64,000 nucleotides of DNA, taken from Glaciimonas sp. (lineage in GTDB: Bacteria > Pseudomonadota > Gammaproteobacteria > Burkholderiales > Burkholderiaceae_D). Shown here in pieces: positions 44,769 through 53,609 of this stretch. Positions within the stretch are counted from its first letter, which is position 1. Each line of letters opens with the position of its first letter. Position numbers and translations under genes: made by a program. The notes under the pieces were generated by a model. The model was not told the DNA's origin, did not search any database, and was given only the letters and a program-made list of their open reading frames with translations. The stretch lies in NCBI GenBank assembly GCA_012927625.1, contig JABBOV010000015.1, forward strand, positions 32,273-96,272, read 5' to 3'.

Positions 44769-44872
44769 TAAGCACGACGTGGGTTGCACTGACGTTGCTA
44801 ACCGCCATCCCGAACAAAAACTGATATCCGTCGCCCTTCGCGCAAAACTTAATCTGATCACTTAAAGCAATC

Positions 44873-45745
44873 ATGTCAGAACTCATTTTACAATCTCTTT
44901 ATTCCGGCACCCTGGTCGGTGGCATCTATGCATTGATCGCACTTGGGCTCTCGCTTTCGTTCGGCACCATGCGCATCATCAATCTGGCGCATGGCGAACT
45001 GGTGCTGCTGGCCGCTTATGTTGCCTACACAGTGGAAAGCCGGTTCGGGGTCAACCCGATACTGGCATTGCCACTTGCGCTTGCGGTTGTGTGCAGTTGC
45101 TCGGCAATCGTTTATTTTCTGATTGGCAGGATTAAGCGCAACCGCGAACTCAATTCGTTGATGTTGACGTTTGCGCTCGGTGTGATTCTGACCAATGCAG
45201 TGCTGCTGATATGGAAAAGCGATATCCACTCGACTGCCTCGACGTCGATGCAGAAAGCGATTCAAGTCGGTAATCTGTACAGCATGTTCAGCGAGTTACT
45301 GTTTTTTGTGTTGAGCTTATTGGTGGCGCTTGTGCTTGGCTGGTGGCTCTCGCGCAGTTGGTACGGCCGTGCAGTGCGCGCAGTATCGTCGAATCGCGAT
45401 GCAGCAAAACTGATGGGCATTAATCCGGCGAAAGTCGAATTGGTGTCGTTCCTGGTTGCCGGCGTGCTGGCAACCATCGCCGGCATTGCGATCTTTTCCA
45501 CTGGCGTTATTTCGCCGCCGCTCGGCCATTCGCTTACCGTAAAAGCTTTCATTATCACAGTGCTGGCCGGCGTCGGGTCGGTGCCGGGTGTCATCCTGGC
45601 AGCTTTCCTGCTTGGTATTACCGAATCATTGACCGTTACGCTATTTAGTTCAGCACTGCAGGAACTGGCTGGCATGGTGCTGTTTTTGATTGTCTTGTTC
45701 ATTATGCCGAACGGTTTGTTCGGAGCCAAAGCGCGTCGGGGATAA
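44873..45745 (+). CDS. livH: Liv-type ABC importer permease LivH (second cluster)
   Basis: A 290-aa permease with about eight helices. GLSLSFGTMRIINLAHGELVLLAAY gives the NLAHG motif; SRSWYGRAVRAVSSNRDAAKLMGIN is the coupling loop and AGVGSVPGVILAAFLLGI the late conserved helix. It starts 191 bp after the binding-protein gene and is followed by livM after 3 bp. Confidence 0.93.
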   Translation: MSELILQSLYSGTLVGGIYALIALGLSLSFGTMRIINLAHGELVLLAAYVAYTVESRFGVNPILALPLALAVVCSCSAIVYFLIGRIKRNRELNSLMLTFALGVILTNAVLLIWKSDIHSTASTSMQKAIQVGNLYSMFSELLFFVLSLLVALVLGWWLSRSWYGRAVRAVSSNRDAAKLMGINPAKVELVSFLVAGVLATIAGIAIFSTGVISPPLGHSLTVKAFIITVLAGVGSVPGVILAAFLLGITESLTVTLFSSALQELAGMVLFLIVLFIMPNGLFGAKARRG

Positions 45746-45748
45746 TCC

Positions 45749-46699
45749 ATGAAAAAATGCTTGTGGGTGGCTGTCGCCATTCTCTATTTGTTAGTTCCTG
45801 CGCTATTGAAAGGCAATAGCTATATTCTAAGCCTCACCGTATCGTCTCTGATAGTGGCCGGCATCGCGGTGGCATGGGCGTTGCTCGGTAACTTGGGCGG
45901 CATGGTCAGCTTCGGTCATGCGGCGTTTTTTGGCATCGGCGCTTATGCATCGGCACTGCTGACCATGCAGGCGGGCTGGCCGGTGCTGCTCGCAATTCCT
46001 GCGGCAGGGGTCTGTGCATCGGTCGCATCGCTGGCGATGCTGCCGGCACTCAGATTATCCGGGCCGTATTTTGCGCTGGCGATTTTAGCCTATGCGCATA
46101 TCTTTCGAATTCTGGCGACCCAGTTTACCTCGGTGACTGGCGGGTCGGGTGGCATCTCGTCGATTCCCGGGCTACCAAATGTGCCGGGACTCGATTTCCT
46201 GGGCGGCCTCGGCCCGTATTTTCTGGCGCTCACAATGGTGCTCGCTTTTTGCGTGATTTATGCCATTGTGCGCCGCAGTGATTACGGCGTTGCGTTGCGC
46301 GCGATGCATGACAGCGAAGATGCGACGCGGGTGGTCGGCGTCAATAGCGTGATGCTCAAAGCCTGGATGCTGCTGTTGTCGGCATGCATGACCGGCATGA
46401 TCGGCGCCTTCAATGCGCACATCATTAATTTTCTGGAACCTGATTATGCTTTCAATAGTTCATGGAGCGTGCTGCCGATAGTCGCCGCAATCTTCGGCGG
46501 TTACCGCACGGTTACCGGGCCGATGATCGGCGCTGTCGTAATCTATATGGTCGATCAACTGGTATTCAAGGAGATGTTGTCGTCCGGCCACCAAATCATT
46601 CTGGGCGTGGTGCTAGCCGCGATGATTCTGTTTGCGCCTGACGGCTTGCTTTCCTTATTCAAAAAACGACAAACGGGAGAAAAACGTGCTGAGGCTTGA
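45749..46699 (+). CDS. livM: Liv-type ABC importer permease LivM (second cluster)
   Basis: A 316-aa permease. GNLGGMVSFGHAAFFGIGAYASALL, the ALAILAYAHIFRILA helix, RRSDYGVALRAMHDSEDATRVVGVN (coupling loop) and GGYRTVTGPMIGAVVI are LivM features. Its last 14 bp overlap the livG start. Confidence 0.93.
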   Translation: MKKCLWVAVAILYLLVPALLKGNSYILSLTVSSLIVAGIAVAWALLGNLGGMVSFGHAAFFGIGAYASALLTMQAGWPVLLAIPAAGVCASVASLAMLPALRLSGPYFALAILAYAHIFRILATQFTSVTGGSGGISSIPGLPNVPGLDFLGGLGPYFLALTMVLAFCVIYAIVRRSDYGVALRAMHDSEDATRVVGVNSVMLKAWMLLLSACMTGMIGAFNAHIINFLEPDYAFNSSWSVLPIVAAIFGGYRTVTGPMIGAVVIYMVDQLVFKEMLSSGHQIILGVVLAAMILFAPDGLLSLFKKRQTGEKRAEA

Positions 46700-47399
46700 T
46701 AACGTGACGATTCAATTTGGCGGCTTGACAGCGTTGAAGGATGTGGACTTTACAATGGGTGGCGATCAATTGGTCGGGCTGGTAGGGCCGAACGGCGCTG
46801 GCAAAACCACGCTGTTCAATGCGATTTCGGGACTGGTTAGGCCGACGCAGGGGCAGATCGGCTTCGATGGTGTGGATATCAGCCGCAAGCCGTTGTACAC
46901 CAGAGCCCGGATGGGCATCGGGCGCACTTTCCAGATTCCGCAGCCGATGCATGAGTTGACGGTGCGGGAAAATCTGGTGGTAGCGCAACGCTTCGGCAAC
47001 GGCAAGGTTGATCACGCCCGCATCGACGAATTGTTGGCATTCATGGATTTGTCGGCGCAAGCCGAACGCGATGCGGCAACCGGTCTCGCTCTGCAAGAAT
47101 TGAAACGGCTTGAAGTAGCAAAAGCATTGGCGACTGAACCGAAATTGCTGCTACTCGATGAAGTGCTGGCCGGGCTGGAAACCAATGCCAAACGCTACTT
47201 CACCGCCAAGCTGAATGAATTGCATCGCAGATTCAAAATCGGCATCCTGATTATCGAACACGATATCGAAACGATATCCACATTGTGCCAGCGGATCGTC
47301 GTGCTCAACTTCGGTCAGGTGATCGCCGACGGTACGCCGGATATCGTATTCCGTGATCCTGCAGTGATCAAGAGCTATACCGGAGCAGCGCATGCTTGA
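46686..47399 (+). CDS. livG: Liv-type ABC importer ATPase LivG (second cluster)
   Basis: A 237-aa ABC ATPase. Walker A GPNGAGKTTLFNAI, MGIGRTFQIPQPMHELTVRENL, Walker B LLLLDEVLAGLE and the C-terminal VIADGTPDIVFRD stretch are present. The usual LSxGxxK/R signature is altered to TGLALQELKRLEVAKAL, a common LivG-like variation. Start is GTG at 46686, with GGGAG (46675-46679) six bases upstream; the ATG at 46632 lies deep in livM. Confidence 0.92.
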   Translation: MLRLDNVTIQFGGLTALKDVDFTMGGDQLVGLVGPNGAGKTTLFNAISGLVRPTQGQIGFDGVDISRKPLYTRARMGIGRTFQIPQPMHELTVRENLVVAQRFGNGKVDHARIDELLAFMDLSAQAERDAATGLALQELKRLEVAKALATEPKLLLLDEVLAGLETNAKRYFTAKLNELHRRFKIGILIIEHDIETISTLCQRIVVLNFGQVIADGTPDIVFRDPAVIKSYTGAAHA

Positions 47400-48123
47400 G
47401 ATTAAAAATCTGCGTGCCGGCTACGGTGCGATCAACGTATTGTGGGATGTGAATCTGAATTTCAAGAAAGGCCACCTGACGGCGATCGTCGGCCCCAACG
47501 GTGCCGGAAAATCGACTTTGCTCAAAACCATCATGGGCCTGCTTGTACCCAGCCAAGGCGAGGTCGTGCTGCGCCATGAAACAGGTAATGAGCCACGCAA
47601 TAAGCCATTATCCAGCCGCCGCACCTGGGATATGGCCGAACTGGGCATCTCTCTGATTCCTGAAGGCCGCCTTTTGTTCCGCGACATGAGCGTTGAGGAA
47701 AACTTGACGCTTGGTTCCTTTCCCAAAAAACAGCGCGCATCGCTAGCGCACAATCTCGAGCGCGCTTATGCACTGTTTCCCAAGCTGAAAGAACGGCGCA
47801 AACAAATGGCCGGTTCGCTATCCGGCGGTGAAGCACAAATGGTCGCCATGGCGCGCGGCTTGATGGCAGAACCGTGCATCCTGTTAATCGATGAACCGTC
47901 GCTCGGTCTGGCGCCTCTGATTGTCCAGGAAATTTTCAGTATTTTACGCAAGCTCAGACAGGACGGCGTCACGATCGTGCTGGTCGAACAGAATACGCAC
48001 TTGGCGCTCGACGTGGCGGATCATGTCTACATGATGCGTAGCGGCCGGGTTATTCTGGACCAGCCAGCCGACCAAGTTGATATCGGCACACTACACGAAC
48101 TGTACTTTGCACTCGAAGCCTGA
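47392..48123 (+). CDS. livF: Liv-type ABC importer ATPase LivF (second cluster)
   Basis: A 243-aa ABC ATPase. Walker A GPNGAGKSTLLKTIMG, signature LSGGEAQMVAMARGL, Walker B ILLIDEPSLGLAP and VLVEQNTHLALDVADHVYMM are present. It overlaps livG by 8 bp, and its stop overlaps the first possible start of the iclR gene (TGATG). Confidence 0.93.
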   Translation: MLEIKNLRAGYGAINVLWDVNLNFKKGHLTAIVGPNGAGKSTLLKTIMGLLVPSQGEVVLRHETGNEPRNKPLSSRRTWDMAELGISLIPEGRLLFRDMSVEENLTLGSFPKKQRASLAHNLERAYALFPKLKERRKQMAGSLSGGEAQMVAMARGLMAEPCILLIDEPSLGLAPLIVQEIFSILRKLRQDGVTIVLVEQNTHLALDVADHVYMMRSGRVILDQPADQVDIGTLHELYFALEA

Positions 48124-48164
48124 TGCGGCGTAACATCTCATTTTGGTACCCACACCTAAATATC

Positions 48165-48989
48165 ATGCAGCAAGAAAATCACGAAAGTCGCAACCTTGTT
48201 GCTACCAAATCGAATGCCAAGGAAGACCGACACTTCGTCACCGCGCTTGCCAGAGGTTTGGATGTGCTGGCCTGTTTTCGTTCGAGCGACAAGCTGTTGG
48301 GAAATCAGGAACTAGCTGAACGCAGCAAGCTGCCGAAATCCACCGTCTCACGATTCACCTATACCTTGACCAAGCTAGGTTATCTGCACTATGTCGAAAG
48401 CGTCGGCAAATATCGACTGGGGTCGGCGACGCTGGCACTTGGCAGTGCCATGCTGTCGAAGCTGGACGTGCGTCAACTGGCGCGTCCTTACATGCAGGAA
48501 ATGGCTGATTTATCGCAAGGCATGGTATCCCTTGGCATGCGCGACCGCCTCAGTATGATTTACATCGAGAATTGCCGCAGTCAAACTGCGCTGACACTCA
48601 GTCTTGATGTCGGATCGCGCATCCCGGTTGCGACCACGGCGATGGGACGCGCTTACCTTGCGGTAATCTCTGACAGCGAGCGTAACGATATCCTTGAGCG
48701 GGTACGTGAACTTGATGAATTAGCCTGGCCCAAGATACGGGACGGCGTAATGCATGCGGTCGAAGAGTACCGAACCATAGGTTGCTGCACCTCGTTCGGC
48801 GACTGGCAGAAAGATGTTAATGCAATTGCGGTTGCATTTAAACCGAACGATGGGATGGCGCCGCTATCGATTAATTGTGGTGGCCCGGCGTTCAACTTGT
48901 CACCGGAATTTTTATTGAAAGAAGTGCAGCCGCGCTTGCTTGATTTGGTTGATCGATTGCAGCATTCCTTGGTAGGCGGTTCCAGTTAA
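48165..48989 (+). CDS. IclR family transcriptional regulator
   Basis: A 274-aa regulator (288 if the ATG at 48123, coupled to the livF stop, is used). The N-terminal winged helix (about 17-80) has ARGLDVLACF, NQELAERSKLPKSTVSRFTYTL and YRLGSATLALG. The C-terminal GAF-like effector domain has MRDRLSMIYIENCRS, PVATTAMGRAYLA and a GGPAFNL segment. IclR proteins often bind perfect palindromes in aromatic and carboxylic-acid operons; the twin 17-bp sites at 41644 and 41780 are the best local candidates. It ends the ligase-Liv operon. Confidence 0.92.
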   Translation: MQQENHESRNLVATKSNAKEDRHFVTALARGLDVLACFRSSDKLLGNQELAERSKLPKSTVSRFTYTLTKLGYLHYVESVGKYRLGSATLALGSAMLSKLDVRQLARPYMQEMADLSQGMVSLGMRDRLSMIYIENCRSQTALTLSLDVGSRIPVATTAMGRAYLAVISDSERNDILERVRELDELAWPKIRDGVMHAVEEYRTIGCCTSFGDWQKDVNAIAVAFKPNDGMAPLSINCGGPAFNLSPEFLLKEVQPRLLDLVDRLQHSLVGGSS

Positions 48990-49132
48990 AGTGACTTTAA
49001 CGAATTCGGCTTATTTGCATGGCATGGCGTTTAACCACCTTGCCTTTAGCTTGGTAAGAGGCATCGGCTTGTCGGGCGCCCAATTGTCCAGCCAACCCAA
49101 AGTTACCCCAAAAAAATAATTTCATAATAAAG

Positions 49133-49174
49133 ATCATTGGTGGTCAATGATAGGCAAAAAAACTAGTTGCCTAT
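49133..49174. terminator. Tandem hairpins after iclR
   Basis: ATCATTG/CAATGAT (49133-49139 and 49145-49151) is followed at once by ATAGGCA/TGCCTAT (49150-49156 and 49168-49174). They stand about 145 bp after the iclR stop, in a gap otherwise empty until the IS66 relic. A short A-run but no clear U-run follows the first, so the terminator role is tentative. Confidence 0.4.
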
Positions 49175-49325
49175 GAAATGGGTTGGTACACGGATAGTTC
49201 GATAAGGAATGTCTGCCGTAGAATATGAATCCTCTGAATGCTTTAACTATTCGTAAGCGCGGCGACGCTTGCTACCATTTATAACAAGACGGCGCATTCT
49301 GACGACTTTCCATTCAGGAGCACAT

Positions 49326-49828
49326 ATGTCATCACAGCCGACCCTGCATGGCAATTGGCCTGAGAACATTGCCACGGCAAGTGTCGATTTGGTGTTGCGT
49401 GGTCCGAATGGTTGGTTGCTCGCGGTGTCCGGCGGCGGATAGTCAGTTTGGTTGGCTCAATTGTTGGTTGGCTTGCCATGGTGCCGAGTCCTACCCAGAT
49501 TTGGTGCGTCATCAAAGCGGTCGACATGCGCCTGAGGGTTGACGGTTTGTCCTTGCGGGTTCAGCAGGCCTTCGGCAAATCCCTTTGCGACGGCTTCACC
49601 TATGCCTTTCGCAACCGGCGCAGCAATCGGATCAAATTATTGGTGTGGGATGGCACCGGCGTCTGGTTGTGCTAACGTCGCCTGAATAAGGGTATCTTTG
49701 GACCTACCGCAGTAGCGACTTGGGAAGCGGACTATCCACCGTTGTGTTCGATTACCAACCAAGGCGCAGCGGCAGTTTCGCGCATGATTATCTGCAACAA
49801 TGGCAGGGGCAACCTGCCTAGCATTTAG
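49326..49828 (+). pseudogene. IS66-family transposition gene relics (tnpA/tnpB)
   Basis: 49326-49442 encodes VDLVLRGPNGWLLAVSGG before a stop, like the end of IS66 TnpA. From 49478 one frame gives MVPSPTQIWC, then VDMRLRVDGLSLRVQQAFGK, FRNRRSNRIKLLVWDGTGVW, a stop at 49673 and RRLNKGIF, matching IS66 TnpB (VDMR-x-x-DGL-x-x-x-VQ, KxLxWDGxG). No tnpC and no clear terminal repeats were found. It is a dead remnant. 49829-50007 shows no gene. Confidence 0.75.
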
Positions 49829-50007
49829 CCACGCTCCGCCACATTAGGGATGTCGCTCGACCTCTTTCGCCGTTGCTTTGATTTCCAATGTCATTGTTAT
49901 TTCAAGGCAGTGCCTGGTCTGGCTCATCATTGAGCCAATGCGCTGATCACGACCTTGTAAATGACCATTGCTACCGCCAGCACTAGATAAACGCGCAGCA
50001 CCAACAT

Positions 50008-51576
50008 TCACAGTTTATTGCGACTGGACAATGTCATTGGATTGAGGCTGTCGATATTCGGCATGGTCCAGGCATACAGCATCTGCTTGTCAATTTTCGT
50101 TTCTGGGGGGCTGATTGTCAACATGGCTTCTTCGCGCGCGTGCAAGACATTGACTGCAATCACCACCAGCAGAGCGAGCAGGCCACCAAAAAACAGGATA
50201 TTGGTGATGGTCTCGCCTGACATATCTGGAAAAGCCACGGCGGCGGTCAAAACGATCGACAGCAATACCAGTACGGCCACAATTACTGCGGTGAAGATAT
50301 TGGTGATACGGTTATTGACCCACGGGCCGAGCACATCCTTATCGTTGCACATAATCAATAAAAACACCGTTGCACTGGGCAGTAGAATGCCCGCGAGCGT
50401 TTGTACTGCGTTGGTCAGCAACCCAAGCGGCACACCAGGAATCAATACCAGCGCGGCCGCCATGGTGATCAGGCCGCAGTACATCAGGTAAAAGCCCTTA
50501 GCGTCTGCCGGCTTTCGATGCAATGAATGCTTTATGCTCATCACATCGCCTAGCGCATACGCGGTTGATAGTGACACTGCCATGGCACCAATGATGGAGG
50601 CATCAATCAGGGCAATCGCAAACAACACTGCTGGTAGACGGCCATAATATTTGGCCATGCCATCCGCCACAGCACCAGCATCTTGGAAATTGCCAAACTC
50701 GGGGTGCCCGGCGAACACTTGGGCGGTAAACGCAATCATCGCCACAGCACCGATCACCACTAACGCGATGCCAAGCCACAGATCGGCACGTTCATATTTA
50801 ATAAAACGCGGTGTGATGCGCTTGTCAATCACGTAGCTCTGCTGAAAAAATAATTGCCACGGAGCAACCGTAGTGCCGACGATACCAATAATGAGCAACA
50901 TGACATCGCTGAGCTTGCCGCCAACCGGCATTTGCGGCACCGCAAAGTCGTGCGCCACTTGTGCCATCGGCGGATGGATCATGGCAAACACCGGTATTAA
51001 CAGCAGACTACCTGCCACCAAAGCCAGTGAAAAGCGCTCAAAACGGCGAAAGTTACCAGTCGACGCCGCTAGCATGATGAATACTGCGGCAATCAAGACA
51101 CCGGCGACCTTGGGTACGCCGAGAAAGCCCAGGCCGAGGCTAATACCGATAAACTCTGTGACGATCGTCAGCGCATTGAGAATAAAGAGGTCAATCGCGC
51201 TAAAAGCGCCCCAGAATTTACCGAAACGCTCAAAAATCAGCCGCGCGTGACCAACCCGTGTCACTGCACCTAGGCGCAATACCATTTCCTGGTTGACGTA
51301 CAGTACTGGAATTAACAACATCATGGTCCACAGCAGTGAGGTGCCATAATTTTGCCCGGCTTGCGCATAGGTACCAAAAGCGCCGGCATCGTTGTCGCCG
51401 ACCATGACAATCACTCCGGGGCCGAGAATCGCTAGCAACGTTTTTAAGCGCTGTTTTAAGCCGCTCCGCGCCTCGACATCGCCGTGGCGGATGGTGCCAA
51501 AGGCACCTTTGGTGTCGCCGACGTGCGCGCTATCGAGGACGGCAGCGCGTGCGTCAGTTGTTTTGATATTAGTCAT
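50008..51576 (-). CDS. NRAMP-related divalent metal transporter (NRMT-like)
   Basis: A 522-aa membrane protein with about 11-12 helices of the SLC11/NRAMP fold (GPGVIVMVGDNDAG, GIVGTTVAPWQLFFQQ). The first metal-site motif, DPGN in classic manganese transporters, is DNDAG (61-65); the second, MPH, is APW (238-240), so the metal-binding methionine is missing. NRAMP-related magnesium transporters are known to lack it, so Mg2+ is a reasonable substrate guess. ATG 51576 has GGAGAG just upstream; the open frame extends to 51618. mgtC lies upstream on the same strand with a hairpin between. Confidence 0.8.
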   Translation of the reverse strand: MTNIKTTDARAAVLDSAHVGDTKGAFGTIRHGDVEARSGLKQRLKTLLAILGPGVIVMVGDNDAGAFGTYAQAGQNYGTSLLWTMMLLIPVLYVNQEMVLRLGAVTRVGHARLIFERFGKFWGAFSAIDLFILNALTIVTEFIGISLGLGFLGVPKVAGVLIAAVFIMLAASTGNFRRFERFSLALVAGSLLLIPVFAMIHPPMAQVAHDFAVPQMPVGGKLSDVMLLIIGIVGTTVAPWQLFFQQSYVIDKRITPRFIKYERADLWLGIALVVIGAVAMIAFTAQVFAGHPEFGNFQDAGAVADGMAKYYGRLPAVLFAIALIDASIIGAMAVSLSTAYALGDVMSIKHSLHRKPADAKGFYLMYCGLITMAAALVLIPGVPLGLLTNAVQTLAGILLPSATVFLLIMCNDKDVLGPWVNNRITNIFTAVIVAVLVLLSIVLTAAVAFPDMSGETITNILFFGGLLALLVVIAVNVLHAREEAMLTISPPETKIDKQMLYAWTMPNIDSLNPMTLSSRNKL

Positions 51577-51601
51577 TACTCTCTCCAGAGATGGGTCCGG
51601 C

Positions 51602-51651
51602 AAGCTTCCGTTCGCCACTTGAGCGGGAACTCGAGCGCCGAATGGAAGCTT
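51602..51651 (-). promoter_or_regulatory. Long hairpin in the leader of the NRAMP-related gene
   Basis: AAGCTTCCGTTCG (51602-51614) and CGAATGGAAGCTT (51639-51651) form a 13-bp stem with one mismatch, 26 bp before the start at 51576. It lies between mgtC and the transporter and could be an attenuator or processing site. No known riboswitch class was recognised. Confidence 0.5.
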
Positions 51652-51716
51652 GTCGATAGTTTAAAAATAGTTATCATCAACAATGACCGGCATCACTGCA
51701 CGGCCGCAGTGAATGT

Positions 51717-52466
51717 TTACTGCATAACGCCAGGCTCAGTTCCTTGCGCTACGAAATGCACGGGTGCCGAGGACTCGGTGAGCACCTTCCAACTGACCGC
51801 TGAGACACCGCGCTCCAGGCTGATGCGCGCGACGATCTGCTCGAGCAGGTTCTGATTTTCTGGTGATCCCAGCAGACCGGCACACACTTCCAAACGGCCG
51901 ATGGCGTGCTCAATATCTTGGCTTTGTAGAGAGTGGAGCGCCAGCGGCATCGCCGACAGCATGCTCATCACCAGTGAGCGTATGTGCACCTCATCGACTT
52001 CCAGGCAAACGATGCGCAGCCGATATGGCAACTCGGTTTCCGCTTTGGATGACGGTTGACGGTTGATTTTTTGTGCGACTTCGCGTAACACGATATGGGC
52101 GCAGAGAACGACCAATGTGGCCAGGGCTCCCTCGACCAATAAATGCATGCCCGCGAGAACGCCCACAGCAGCCGCACACCATAAAGTGGCTGCAGTATTG
52201 AGGCCGCGCACGTTTAACCCATCGCGCATGATCACACCCGCACCGAGAAAACCGATGCCGGACACGACCTGTGCAGCGATACGCGCGGCTTCGTTGTGCA
52301 TGCCAGGGGTGAGCTCAGCCAAGGTAACAAACAGGCAGGCGCCAATGGCCACCAGTGCATTGGTGCGGAGTCCGGCCATACGTTGGCGAAACTGGCGCTC
52401 GGCGCCGATGACGGCGCCACAGCACAGTGCGAAAGACACGCGGATGAGGAAATCACTCCAAGTCAT
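51717..52466 (-). CDS. mgtC: MgtC/SapB family membrane protein
   Basis: A 249-aa protein: four or five N-terminal helices with the family motifs GAVIGAERQFRQRMAGLRTNA, SGIGFLGAGVIMRDG and GLNTAATLWCAAAVGVLAG, then a soluble ACT-like C-terminal domain (about 150-240). MgtC proteins act in magnesium-limited growth and, in pathogens, in intracellular survival by affecting ATP synthase and phosphate uptake. ATG 52466 has AAGGAG upstream; the frame open to 52556 is not family-like. Pairing with an NRAMP-related transporter supports a magnesium role. Confidence 0.9.
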   Translation of the reverse strand: MTWSDFLIRVSFALCCGAVIGAERQFRQRMAGLRTNALVAIGACLFVTLAELTPGMHNEAARIAAQVVSGIGFLGAGVIMRDGLNVRGLNTAATLWCAAAVGVLAGMHLLVEGALATLVVLCAHIVLREVAQKINRQPSSKAETELPYRLRIVCLEVDEVHIRSLVMSMLSAMPLALHSLQSQDIEHAIGRLEVCAGLLGSPENQNLLEQIVARISLERGVSAVSWKVLTESSAPVHFVAQGTEPGVMQ

Positions 52467-52632
52467 GGATACTCTCCTTGCCAAGCCCTGAACTAGAGCA
52501 TAAAGACAACGTCGAAAATGACGCGGCTTTCCGCAGTGATCCCGGAACAGGCACATAACAGATAAAACAGATTGTATTTTTAGCGTGCTGTATTAAAGCC
52601 ATGCCGATCGGAGAGACCGGACTTGGATGCGC

Positions 52633-52730
52633 GCTAACTCGTTGTCTTAGGCGAGTCAGCGGCGGGAAAGAATACCCGGTAAGCTTAACTCACGATCAGA
52701 TCGCTGGCCCACGCCAGCTGTTACTCTGAT
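52633..52730 (-). promoter_or_regulatory. Structured leader upstream of mgtC
   Basis: The 504-bp gap before mgtC holds two hairpins. GCTGGC/GCCAGC with a CCAC loop (52703-52718) is enclosed by ATCAGA/TCTGAT (52695-52700 and 52725-52730). GCTAACTCG (52633-52641) pairs with CGAGTCAGC (52652-52660) with one mismatch. Neither the M-box nor the yybP-ykoY consensus was recognised on this strand. The rest of the gap (52467-52632 and 52731-52970) shows no gene. Confidence 0.4.
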
Positions 52731-52970
52731 AACTAATGCCCACAAGAGGCTCCTACGTTTTTGAAAACGGCTTCAGCATAGTGCTAGATATTTTGCCTTT
52801 AAAGCTTTTTTATCCAATATCCTGAAGGCAGCACAATAAAAGCGTTACAGGAATAAATCCAACAAAAAAACGGACAACCTGACATGGTCCAAAACAATTT
52901 GGCGCGGAGAAAAATGCCAGCGCCAGACCGACTAAGTTGAAACTACTACATCTAATAATCTTCCTAATTT

Positions 52971-53609
52971 ATGATTTCATGGATGAAAATTACTAGCCTG
53001 GGGGGCATCACCGTCATGGCGCCTGCTGCCATCGTCATCACTGCCTGGCTTGTCGCCGAACGCGCTTGGCGCATGGCCTTGTGGTGGTGCCTGCTATTTA
53101 CGGCGGGCATGGGTTTGGTGGTCGCGACAAAAATTGCTTTCATCGGGTGGGGCATAGGAGTCCGTTCGCTCGATTTCACTGGTTTCAGCGGTCATTCCAT
53201 GCGTGCAACGGCAGTCATCCCAGTGCTGTTTTACCTGATTCTGAGCAAGACATCGCCCATGATCCGTGCATCAGGTGTAATACTCGGCCTTGTGTTTGGT
53301 GTGATTATTGGCATATCACGTCTGGTTTTACATGCCCATTCGGTTTCAGAAGCCGTTTCAGGATGCGTCTTGGGAGGTGTTGTGAGCCTTGGCTTTATTT
53401 GGATCTTAGGATCTGCGCAAAAATTCGTTCTCTATCGCTCTTTCATCGCATTGAGCATGATTGCATTGCTTGCAGTCCCCTATGCAGAGCCCGCGCCCAC
53501 GCAACGCTGGATAATCGGTCTTGCGCTTTACCTTTCCGGCCACGATAGACCATTCGTCCGCCATGGCTGGAAATTAGCCCCATCCAGTTGGACGCACCCA
53601 GGTTTTTGA
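52971..53609 (+). CDS. PAP2-type membrane phosphatase
   Basis: A 212-aa protein with about six helices of the PAP2 superfamily. Motif 2 is FTGFSGHSMRA (the usual PSGH is FSGH), and motif 3 is SRLVLHAHSVSE, where the consensus SRx5Hx3D ends in glutamate instead of aspartate. Relatives dephosphorylate lipid phosphates such as undecaprenyl pyrophosphate. The last few codons run into the kdpE relic, so the natural C-terminus may have been altered. The divergent mgtC gene is 504 bp away. Confidence 0.7.
   Translation: MISWMKITSLGGITVMAPAAIVITAWLVAERAWRMALWWCLLFTAGMGLVVATKIAFIGWGIGVRSLDFTGFSGHSMRATAVIPVLFYLILSKTSPMIRASGVILGLVFGVIIGISRLVLHAHSVSEAVSGCVLGGVVSLGFIWILGSAQKFVLYRSFIALSMIALLAVPYAEPAPTQRWIIGLALYLSGHDRPFVRHGWKLAPSSWTHPGF

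Noticed and set aside
52744..52755. AGAGGCTCCTAC resembling the conserved GAGGCUCCU of the M-box magnesium riboswitch
   Set aside because: It is on the plus strand, opposite to mgtC, and no other M-box element (such as the GCUGCUGCC segment) is present nearby.
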